DNA from: Candidatus Aminicenantes bacterium UBA647
GTDB taxonomy: Bacteria; Acidobacteriota; Aminicenantia; UBA2199
Assembly (NCBI GenBank): GCA_002299555.1
Contig: DBOL01000072.1
Coordinates: forward strand, 1 to 5,725
Reading direction: 5' to 3'
Length of the DNA: 5,725 nucleotides
Shown: in pieces, positions 1 through 5,534 of the stretch
Numbering within the stretch: position 1 is the stretch's first letter
Layout of the letters: every line of letters starts with the position of its first letter
Made by a program: the position numbers and the translations under genes
The notes under the pieces: model-generated
The model's database searches: none
What the model was told of the DNA's origin: nothing
The model's input: the letters and a program-made list of their open reading frames with translations, nothing else

Positions 1-161
1 CTCTTTACGAATAACTTGTTCAGGTGAGTCGGATAATTCCCCCACTCACTATCTGTGATGCTATCGCCGAGACATAATGTAAAAGTGTCCTTTGTACCGC
101 TGAAACAATAAATAACTATTACGGCAAGTATAAATATGAATATATATTTCCAGAGTTTCAT
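1..161 (-). CDS. SGNH/GDSL-family hydrolase, N-terminal fragment (3' end beyond the left edge)
   Basis: The minus strand is open from an ATG at 161-159 to the left edge, giving 53 codons with no stop. The start is supported by a purine-rich ribosome site (GGAAAGAGA, 166-174) four bases upstream. The protein begins MKLWK, followed by a hydrophobic stretch at about residues 6-20 (YIFIFILAVIVIYCF), which is a signal peptide or N-terminal membrane anchor. Then comes LCLGDSITDSEWGNYP. GDSIT at 32-36 matches block I of SGNH/GDSL esterases and lipases, with Ser34 as the expected nucleophile. Cys19 follows Ile-Tyr, a poor lipobox, so a lipoprotein is unlikely. The remaining catalytic blocks (Gly, Asn, and the Asp-His pair) lie outside the window. 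Family members deacylate lipids, polysaccharides or peptidoglycan; the substrate here cannot be told. The gene is too short within the window to be found by a length cut-off. It follows ligA on the same strand after 132 bp. Confidence 0.75.
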   Translation of the reverse strand, partial: MKLWKYIFIFILAVIVIYCFSGTKDTFTLCLGDSITDSEWGNYPTHLNKLFVK

Positions 162-202
162 TTTATCTCTTTCCAGGTCTTGCTGAAGGTTGGAGTTGAA
201 GT

Positions 203-229
203 ATTAAACAAATTATTTTTCATTGTAAA
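203..229 (-). promoter_or_regulatory. Candidate promoter for the SGNH hydrolase gene
   Basis: On the minus strand TTTACA (224-229, five of six matches to a sigma-70 -35) is followed after 15 bases by TTTAAT (203-208, five of six to a -10). Transcription would start near 196, leaving a leader of about 35 nt that contains the ribosome site. The 15-bp spacing is short and the whole 200-272 region is very AT-rich, so chance matches are likely. The rest of the 162-293 gap holds only AT-rich sequence and a weak inverted repeat at 248-269. Confidence 0.3.
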
Positions 230-293
230 TTTTATTTATTTTTTTTGTTTTGTTAAACGTTGAACAAAAAAATATCAAGGACGAATCATAACA

Positions 294-2324
294 CTAAATG
301 AGCATTTTGGTAAATTCTTTTTCATTAATTATTTTTATTTTGAGTTTTTTTGCTTTATCCAGCTTCGACCCGGCATTTTCCCCTGCCAGAAGATAAGTTG
401 TTTTTGAGGTTATTGTGTTCGTTACTTTTCCACCCCTCTTCTCTATTTCTTCTGCTGCTATGGCTCTGGGGTTAAAATTTTCAAAACTTCCGGTGATCAC
501 CCAGGTTTCCCCGGTGAATATCTGTTCTATTTCCGGACCTTCTTTCTTATCCGCTTTAACTTTTAACCCTGCATTAGCCAGATCGTCTATGAGTTTTAAG
601 TTATCTTTATCTGAAAAATGTTCTATCAGAAAGCGGGCTGTTATATCTCCGAATCCCGGGATGTCTGAAAATGCTTCAATATTTCCTGTCTCGGTAGTTT
701 CCCTGATCTTTTCAAAAGAATCAAATCCATATTTTATAAGATCTGCTACGGCTACTTTCCCTATTCCGGCAAATCCGAGAGAAGTAAAAACTGTTGCAAA
801 ACTATTCCCCTTGCTCTCTTCAATACTGTTTCTTATGTTATCTATCTTCTTCTCTTTGAATCCTTCCTCTCCAAGAAGTTTGCTGTAATCAAAAGAATAA
901 ATATCGGGTATGCATTTTATAAATCCTTTTTTCAGAAGAAATTCTATGGTCTTTTCTCCGAGAGTATCTATATCCATCTGACCCTTTGCTACAAAGAACA
1001 CTATTGCTCGCCTGATCCTTTCCGGACACTCCTCATTCCTGCAAAAATGGTGTGCCCCGTCTTTGACAAATAGTGTTCCGCAGAAAGGGCAATCGGGTCT
1101 TATCTTATAGATGGAGGGGTTGTCGAGATCTTTCTCTATCACCTTCTCCACCGCAGGGATTATATCCCCTCGTTTCGAAATTGAGACTTTATCCCCGATC
1201 CCCAATTCCAGAATATCTATATACTCCTGGTTATGTAATGTCGCTCTTGCGACAATGCTTCCTGCGATCTGCACGGGAGAGAGGATAGCGACAGGGCTTA
1301 CTCTCCCGTTCCTGCCGATCTGGATAACTACATCCTCTAATTTTGTTTCGGCAGCAGGGGAATCGAATTTGTACGCAATTGCCCATCTCGGATGATGTGA
1401 TGTTTCTCCCAGATCTTCTCTCAGGTCAATCCCGTTCACCTTGATCACAAGTCCGTCGATCTCATAGTCGAGGTTTTCTCTCTTTTTCGTCTGAGCCTTG
1501 ATATAATCAAAGATCTTATCTACAGGTCCTGTATTGATCCCCGGGAGTTTATTTTTTATTATGGCAAGGAAACTTTGATCTCCTGAAAATAGGCCGAGGT
1601 TTTTATTCACGGGGAAATTAAAGGTTCTCAGGTCGGATAAAATCTCAACATGTCCTTTTCCACCCTTATAATATCCCTCGTAAGCAAACATATTGAGTGG
1701 CACATCTGCCACGGTAGATGATTTCAGATTCCTTAATGAACCAGCGGCCAGATTTCTCGGATTGGAATATTTGTTTTCAAATTTTTTGTTGAATTTTTCA
1801 AATTCACTTTTCTTTATAAATATTTCACCCCTGACTGCTATATCAATTTTTTCCGGTAAGACAAGGGGGATCTGCCCTATGGTTCTTACATTCTCTGTCA
1901 CTACATTTCCTCTGATACCATCACCTCTGGTCAGAGCGGTTTCGAGGATACCTTTTTTATAGTAGAGGACGATAGATGCACCATCGAGTTTCTCTTCAAC
2001 CACATACTCTGCTTTCATATTGCCGGCGGCAGAGATCTTATCTACCCACTTTGCTATCCCTTCACCTGTGTACTCTCTATCAAGACTGAGAACAGAAACG
2101 GAATGTTCCATTTCTGCAAAAGTGTTGTTGAGATCTGACCCCACCCTCTTTGTGGGAGAATTTTTCATTGAAAGTTCAGGATGTTTTTTCTCAAGATCAA
2201 GTAGCTGGTCGAAGATCCTGTCATATTCATTGTCGGAGACAATAGGATCGGCAAGGACATAATAGTGGTATTGGTATTTCAGCAGCTTTGCTGAGACCTC
2301 CTCAACTTTTTTTCTCATATCCAT
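294..2324 (-). CDS. ligA: NAD+-dependent DNA ligase LigA
   Basis: This complete 676-residue protein has the usual length for bacterial LigA. The enzyme seals nicks in duplex DNA during replication and repair, using NAD+ to form a ligase-AMP intermediate. All domains are visible. The NMN-binding Ia domain (about 1-65) has YHYYVLADP and SDNEYD. The adenylation domain (about 70-317) has the nucleophile Lys112 in KLDG, TRGDG at 132-136, NPRNLAAGSLR at 188-198 and DGLVIKV at 290-296. The OB fold (about 320-400) has GRNGRVSPVA and RATLHN. The zinc finger uses Cys412, Cys415, Cys428 and Cys433. Helix-hairpin-helix repeats span about 440-585, including LGFAGIGK and IPGFGD, and a BRCT domain covers about 600-676. 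I chose the ATG at 2324. A TTG at 2327 would add one residue and an ATG at 2318 would remove two. None has a convincing ribosome site. It is divergent from pyk and appears intact. Confidence 0.98.
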   Translation of the reverse strand: MDMRKKVEEVSAKLLKYQYHYYVLADPIVSDNEYDRIFDQLLDLEKKHPELSMKNSPTKRVGSDLNNTFAEMEHSVSVLSLDREYTGEGIAKWVDKISAAGNMKAEYVVEEKLDGASIVLYYKKGILETALTRGDGIRGNVVTENVRTIGQIPLVLPEKIDIAVRGEIFIKKSEFEKFNKKFENKYSNPRNLAAGSLRNLKSSTVADVPLNMFAYEGYYKGGKGHVEILSDLRTFNFPVNKNLGLFSGDQSFLAIIKNKLPGINTGPVDKIFDYIKAQTKKRENLDYEIDGLVIKVNGIDLREDLGETSHHPRWAIAYKFDSPAAETKLEDVVIQIGRNGRVSPVAILSPVQIAGSIVARATLHNQEYIDILELGIGDKVSISKRGDIIPAVEKVIEKDLDNPSIYKIRPDCPFCGTLFVKDGAHHFCRNEECPERIRRAIVFFVAKGQMDIDTLGEKTIEFLLKKGFIKCIPDIYSFDYSKLLGEEGFKEKKIDNIRNSIEESKGNSFATVFTSLGFAGIGKVAVADLIKYGFDSFEKIRETTETGNIEAFSDIPGFGDITARFLIEHFSDKDNLKLIDDLANAGLKVKADKKEGPEIEQIFTGETWVITGSFENFNPRAIAAEEIEKRGGKVTNTITSKTTYLLAGENAGSKLDKAKKLKIKIINEKEFTKMLI

Positions 2325-2332
2325 CAAACTAT

Positions 2333-2361
2333 ATTATATATTTTTTAAGCTGCCATATCTA
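2333..2361 (-). promoter_or_regulatory. Proposed ligA promoter, possibly giving a leaderless mRNA
   Basis: A perfect -10 box, TATAAT, lies at 2333-2338 on the minus strand. TAGATA at 2356-2361 (four of six matches to TTGACA) stands 17 bases upstream as the -35. Only eight bases separate the -10 box from the ATG at 2324, so initiation at the normal distance would fall at or within a few bases of the start codon. This fits the absence of a Shine-Dalgarno sequence upstream of ligA. A weaker alternative -35/-10 pair further upstream (TTGAGT / TTAAAA) would give a short leader, also without a ribosome site. Confidence 0.5.
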
Positions 2362-2367
2362 CCTGAC

Positions 2368-2377
2368 TCAATATTGA
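2368..2377. promoter_or_regulatory. 10-bp palindrome in the ligA-pyk divergent region, candidate operator
   Basis: TCAATATTGA is a perfect palindrome. It overlaps the pyk -35 box and sits six bases upstream of the proposed ligA -35, a natural position for a regulator of both genes. The same decamer recurs at 4853-4862, next to the proposed kinase promoter. No regulator is encoded in the window, so its function is inferred from position only. Confidence 0.3.
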
Positions 2378-2401
2378 CTAATTATATTTTTCAGATAAAA
2401 T
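2374..2401 (+). promoter_or_regulatory. Promoter for pyk
   Basis: TTGACT (2374-2379, five of six to the -35 consensus) and TAAAAT (2396-2401, five of six to the -10) are separated by 16 bases. Transcription would start near 2408 and leave a leader of about 26 nt carrying the strong ribosome site GGAGGAG at 2421-2427. A 6-bp inverted repeat (AGATAA at 2393-2398, TTATCT at 2412-2417) flanks the -10 and start region; it may be chance. Confidence 0.6.
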
Positions 2402-2433
2402 CGGGTTGAACTTATCTTCTGGAGGAGAAAAAT

Positions 2434-3846
2434 ATGAAAACACAGGCTAAAACAAAATTCACAAAGATAATTTGTACAGTAGGCCCCTCCTCTGATAGCG
2501 TTGATATCCTGGAAAAGATGCTGAATGGAGGTATGTCGGTTGCCCGTCTGAATTTTTCCCATGGTGACCATGAAACTCATAAAAGATCAATTGAAAATAT
2601 AAGGGAAGCATCGAAAAACAGCGGAATCCCTGCAGCAATTCTTGCCGATCTCAGTGGCCCTAAGATAAGGGTGGGTGAGCTGGCTGAACCGGTTGAATTG
2701 AAAAAGAATAAGATTGTTTCGATAGGGACAAGCAAAGGGAAGGGGACAATCTACACAGATTTTACCCTGTTCCCTGAGATAGTGAAGAAAGGGGATCCGG
2801 TCCTCATTGATGACGGGAATATAGAATTGAAAGTGATTGAAGTAAAAAGTAATTCGGTCGATTGCAAAGTGGTTACTCCCGGTGCTGTAAGATCAAAGAA
2901 AGGGATAAATCTGCCAGCCTCGGGACTGTCAATCCCGGTTTTTACTAAAAAGGACAGGAAAGATCTGAAATTCAGTATTGGACAAGCGGTGGATATCATT
3001 GCCATGAGCTTTGTAGATTCACCGGAAAGCATAGTCCCTGTAAGAAAGATGTTGAAAAAGTATTCAGCAGATATACCTGTTATTGCTAAGATCGAGAGGC
3101 CTCAGGCACTTGATAATATATTCGAGATCATCGATGTTTTTGACGGGATAATGATCGCGAGAGGTGATCTTGGCGTAGAAGTTCTTCCGGAAAAGGTTCC
3201 AATAATCCAAAAGGAGCTTATCATCCTGGCCAACAGGGAGAACAAGCTTGTGATCACAGCTACTCAAATGCTCGAATCTATGATAGAAAGTCCGAGACCA
3301 ACCCGTGCCGAGGCTTCAGATGTTTCAAATGCTATCCTTGACGGATCTGATTGTGTAATGCTCTCAGGTGAAACTGCTGTCGGGAAATATCCTGTAAAAG
3401 CTGTGAACATAATGGAGAGGATCGCAGCTACTACTGAAGGTTCCGGCCTTTACCCCTATGCGATCGAGAAAGATGATTATGAACTGCAGCCTACGGAAGC
3501 GATAGCAAAAGGAGCAGCTGAAATGGCGTTCGATATGGATGTAAAAGCAGTGATGGTGTTTTCCTGGTCAGGAAGCACAGCGCTTCTGTTATCAAAATAC
3601 AGGCCTCCCTGCCCGGTTTTTGCATTCACTCCCGATCCCGGGATCAGGAACAGGATGGCTGCGTTCTGGGGTATCTCCCCACGTCTCATAAAATTTACAT
3701 CAAAGACAGATGATATGATTATAAAGGGGGAAAAGATGCTTAAAGATGACGGTTATCTTAACAAAGGTGACACCCTCCTTGTTGTTGCGGGGGAAACTCC
3801 GATGAAAGGTGCAACAAATATGCTTAAGTTCCTTAAGGTGACCTGA
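2434..3846 (+). CDS. pyk: Pyruvate kinase (probably K+-independent type)
   Basis: This complete 470-residue enzyme makes pyruvate and ATP from phosphoenolpyruvate and ADP, the last step of glycolysis, in the cytoplasm. The ATG at 2434 sits six bases after GGAGGAG. Visible motifs are KIICTVGPSS (11-20), substrate-binding Arg38 in ARLNFSHGD, the B domain (about 80-170), and KIER with Lys219 and the metal ligand Glu221. ARGDLG follows with metal ligand Asp245, then ITATQMLESM with Thr277 and the long signature PRPTRAEASDVSNA. The C-terminal effector domain carries SWSGSTALLLSKYRP. At the monovalent-cation site, DLSGPKIRVG has Leu75, Lys77 and Val80 where K+-dependent enzymes have Thr, Glu and Thr. 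The Lys supplies the positive charge in the K+-independent branch of the family. The gene stands alone on the plus strand, divergent from ligA and convergent with the kinase gene. Confidence 0.98.
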   Translation: MKTQAKTKFTKIICTVGPSSDSVDILEKMLNGGMSVARLNFSHGDHETHKRSIENIREASKNSGIPAAILADLSGPKIRVGELAEPVELKKNKIVSIGTSKGKGTIYTDFTLFPEIVKKGDPVLIDDGNIELKVIEVKSNSVDCKVVTPGAVRSKKGINLPASGLSIPVFTKKDRKDLKFSIGQAVDIIAMSFVDSPESIVPVRKMLKKYSADIPVIAKIERPQALDNIFEIIDVFDGIMIARGDLGVEVLPEKVPIIQKELIILANRENKLVITATQMLESMIESPRPTRAEASDVSNAILDGSDCVMLSGETAVGKYPVKAVNIMERIAATTEGSGLYPYAIEKDDYELQPTEAIAKGAAEMAFDMDVKAVMVFSWSGSTALLLSKYRPPCPVFAFTPDPGIRNRMAAFWGISPRLIKFTSKTDDMIIKGEKMLKDDGYLNKGDTLLVVAGETPMKGATNMLKFLKVT

Positions 3847-3849
3847 CCT

Positions 3850-3877
3850 TATCTATTGGTCTGTGCCGCAATAGATA
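3850..3877 (+). terminator. Candidate pyk terminator hairpin overlapping the 3' end of the kinase gene
   Basis: TATCTATTG (3850-3858) and CAATAGATA (3869-3877) form a perfect 9-bp stem with a 10-base loop, beginning four bases after the pyk stop codon. A T-rich stretch ending in five Ts follows on the plus strand about 10 bases later. The stem is AT-rich and the T-run is not directly attached, so this is a weak intrinsic terminator at best. On the minus strand no T-run follows, so it would not serve the kinase gene, whose last codons it overlaps. Confidence 0.35.
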
Positions 3878-4797
3878 CATTTATCTACTTTTTGCGGGAT
3901 GGTCTTTCTGCATTTCCAGCAAATGTGATCTGTCCTCTCATTCCTTGCTGCTATCCTTTTTTTGATATCAGTGATCTCTGACGGGTTGCCCTTTTTCTTC
4001 TTCTCAAGCAGGTCGAAAGCTGTCAGGATCTCTCCTGTATTTTTATAGCGGCCCGAAATGTCTGGAGAGAGAGTCTTCATGATTATATCGTTGATCCCCG
4101 GAGCGATCGTCGGGATCTTTTTGATCAGAGAAGGGAAATCCCCTGCTTTTGCTCTCTTGTAAATTTCCATCGGATTCGCAAGAACTATCGGGGGGAACCC
4201 TGTTACCATTTCGTAAAACAGGCATCCGGCGGAATAGATATCGGAGGCAAAAATAGCTTTACCTTCAAATTGTTCGGGAGCCATGTATGGAGGTGATCCT
4301 ATCTTGGTTGTGGCATGCTTGCTATCTTCAAGGATTGTTGATGTCCCGAAATCTGTTATCTTTACTTTATGCTTTTTGGTGATGAGTATGTTGGATGGCC
4401 TGATATCTCTGTGGAGTATCTTGTTCTCATGTGCATAACCCAATGCGGAAAGGATCTGTTTGAAATACTCCAATGCTCTTTTCAAGTTTAGCTTTACACT
4501 GTCGTCAATTATTTTTTCCAGATCTGTCCCGTCAATATATTCCATCACCATTACGATATTATCATCTATTATATCGACAGTAAGAAGTTTGACTATGTTC
4601 GGATGATCAAGTAGCTTGGTCTGGACTTCTGACTCTTCAAGTAGTTTGTCCTTTTGGGAAATGAGACCGTGCGGGATCTTCAGAGCCCTATAGCTCTTCA
4701 GAAAAGTGTCCTCGGCGAGGTAAACTGTACCGAATCCACCGCTCCCGAGTTTCTTCAGTATTTTATATTTCCCGATCTTACCTTTGATCTCTATCAA
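3853..4797 (-). CDS. Hanks-type Ser/Thr protein kinase with C-terminal zinc ribbon
   Basis: This 314-residue protein should phosphorylate Ser/Thr on unknown proteins. The kinase fold spans about 11-265. It shows the glycine loop GSGGFGTVY (18-26), ATP-anchoring Lys40 in ALK, HPNIV (65-69), and the catalytic loop HRDIRPSN (129-136, base Asp131). DFG follows (149-151), then Thr163/Thr164 in the activation loop, GSPPYMAPE (167-175), Asp186 in SDIYSAG, and Arg250. It is an RD kinase, usually activated by activation-loop phosphorylation. The catalytic-loop Lys (HRDxKPxN) is Arg133 here. A charged linker (about 265-290) leads to a CxxC-x10-CxxC zinc ribbon (Cys293, 296, 307, 310). There is no membrane segment or PASTA domain, so it should be cytoplasmic. 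It starts at TTG, chosen because AGGAGG lies eight bases upstream and no in-frame ATG fits. It follows rsmE by 38 nt and its stop is 6 bp from the pyk stop. Confidence 0.95.
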   Translation of the reverse strand: MIEIKGKIGKYKILKKLGSGGFGTVYLAEDTFLKSYRALKIPHGLISQKDKLLEESEVQTKLLDHPNIVKLLTVDIIDDNIVMVMEYIDGTDLEKIIDDSVKLNLKRALEYFKQILSALGYAHENKILHRDIRPSNILITKKHKVKITDFGTSTILEDSKHATTKIGSPPYMAPEQFEGKAIFASDIYSAGCLFYEMVTGFPPIVLANPMEIYKRAKAGDFPSLIKKIPTIAPGINDIIMKTLSPDISGRYKNTGEILTAFDLLEKKKKGNPSEITDIKKRIAARNERTDHICWKCRKTIPQKVDKCIYCGTDQ

Positions 4798-4805
4798 CTG
4801 ATCAT

Positions 4806-4811
4806 CCTCCT
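4806..4811 (-). promoter_or_regulatory. Shine-Dalgarno site that fixes the TTG start of the kinase gene
   Basis: AGGAGG on the minus strand lies eight bases before the TTG at 4797-4795. The only ATG nearby (4805-4803) touches the ribosome site and reads Met-Ile-Ser-stop in another frame. TTG is therefore the supported start. Confidence 0.7.
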
Positions 4812-4819
4812 AATGCAGG

Positions 4820-4847
4820 TTTATATATATTATCCCTATCTTGTTAA
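4820..4847 (-). promoter_or_regulatory. Candidate internal promoter for the kinase gene
   Basis: TTAACA (4842-4847, five of six to the -35) and TATAAA (4820-4825, five of six to the -10) are separated by 16 bases on the minus strand. They span the end of rsmE and the gap before the kinase gene. Initiation near 4813 would leave a leader of about 16 nt that just includes AGGAGG. The stretch is AT-rich, so a chance match is possible. If real, the kinase can be expressed apart from dnaJ-rsmE. Confidence 0.4.
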
Positions 4848-5534
4848 ATATTTCAATATTGAAACAGCAGAAAATGCAGCTGTCTCTACTTTCATAACAG
4901 ACTCATTTATATTCACAGGTATAAATCCTGACCTTATAAACATTTCCCTCTCTTCAATTGTAAAATCTCCCGGAGGTCCAACAATGCAGATGGAAGGCCC
5001 TTTATTCTCAATAGGCACTCTTTTTCCTTCAATATCCAGAAGAATTTTATTTTTAATGTTTCCAGATCTGTTTATTATTTCTTCTATTGTACATGGGGGG
5101 TAGATTCTGGATGCCCACAGATTGTCGTTGACCTTAAGTGATTCCACTGCAAGCCTCTCCCATTTTTTCATGGATGTTTTGTTGAACGAGGCCTCTGTCC
5201 TGGAGAAGATCACCGGATGTATCTCATCCACTCCCATCTCAGTTAGCTTCTCAATCATCAGGTTCATCGGTTTTTTTTTCAACAGCGAGGGTGCGATCAT
5301 GATATTTGCCGGAGGTCTCTCCTTCTCTATCTCTTTATCGATCTTTATTACCGCTTTTGAACTTTCTATAGATTCGATCTTTCCCGAAAAAAGTTTACCC
5401 TTCCCGTTAAATATTTCTACAGGATCTCCCTGCTTGCTCCTGAGAACTCTGCGTAAGTGGGAAAGCTCTTCAGATACTATTTCGATATGCCCGGAATCGG
5501 GCTTTATATCTGAATAGAACCTTCTGGGTCTCAT
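4836..5534 (-). CDS. rsmE: RsmE-family 16S rRNA (uracil-1498-N3)-methyltransferase, divergent
   Basis: This 232-residue protein is close to the usual RsmE length. RsmE uses S-adenosylmethionine to methylate N3 of U1498 in 16S rRNA, in the decoding region of the 30S subunit. The N-terminal PUA-like domain shows RPRRFY, HLRRVLR (26-32) and GDPVEIFNGKG. The C-terminal SPOUT domain, a trefoil-knot fold, begins near 76 and has KKKPMNLMIEKLTEMGV and a final VETA motif (216-219). Several positions that are usually strongly conserved differ: GPEGGF reads GPPGDF (186-191), LGxxILRxETA reads INESVMKVETA, and the AEQ-SxR segment reads ESLKVNDNLWASR. It may have altered activity or belong to a divergent subfamily. 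Its ATG at 5534 shares one base with the dnaJ TGA (TGATG), which implies translational coupling. A TTG at 5537 would add one residue. There is no well-placed ribosome site of its own. Confidence 0.9.
   Translation of the reverse strand: MRPRRFYSDIKPDSGHIEIVSEELSHLRRVLRSKQGDPVEIFNGKGKLFSGKIESIESSKAVIKIDKEIEKERPPANIMIAPSLLKKKPMNLMIEKLTEMGVDEIHPVIFSRTEASFNKTSMKKWERLAVESLKVNDNLWASRIYPPCTIEEIINRSGNIKNKILLDIEGKRVPIENKGPSICIVGPPGDFTIEEREMFIRSGFIPVNINESVMKVETAAFSAVSILKYLTR
4851..4864. promoter_or_regulatory. 14-bp perfect palindrome next to the kinase promoter candidate
   Basis: TTTCAATATTGAAA is a perfect palindrome three bases upstream of the proposed kinase -35 box. It lies inside the last codons of rsmE (Val-Ser-Ile-Leu-Lys). 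Its 10-bp core equals the palindrome at 2368-2377 in the ligA-pyk control region. It may be an operator; coding constraint or chance could also explain it. Confidence 0.3.

Noticed and set aside
248..269. Inverted repeat TTTTGTT / AACAAAA downstream of ligA, a possible terminator
   Set aside because: The stem has one G-C pair and the T-runs precede the stem on either strand. It is most likely a by-product of AT-rich sequence.
415..888. 157-codon open frame on the plus strand
   Set aside because: It is antisense to ligA, which has intact motifs throughout. It resembles no known family and has no ribosome site that I can see.
2293..2305. GAGGAGG inside ligA codons 9-11 as a ribosome site for a later start
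   Set aside because: No ATG, GTG or TTG follows at a suitable distance in frame, and a later start would remove part of the conserved Ia domain.
3064..3267. 67-codon open frame on the minus strand within pyk
   Set aside because: It is antisense to the most conserved part of pyruvate kinase and lacks any family signal.
4794..4805. ATG directly after the kinase ribosome site as the kinase start or a leader peptide
   Set aside because: It reads Met-Ile-Ser-stop in a different frame and touches the Shine-Dalgarno sequence. The in-frame TTG eight bases downstream is better placed.
4654..5103. 149-codon open frame on the plus strand
   Set aside because: It runs antisense across the start of the kinase gene and the end of rsmE, both supported by family motifs. 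It is a shadow frame.
5122..5517. 131-codon Ser/Ile/Leu-rich open frame on the plus strand, resembling a membrane protein
   Set aside because: It is the antisense of rsmE. Its hydrophobic look comes from the complement of Lys/Glu-rich codons.
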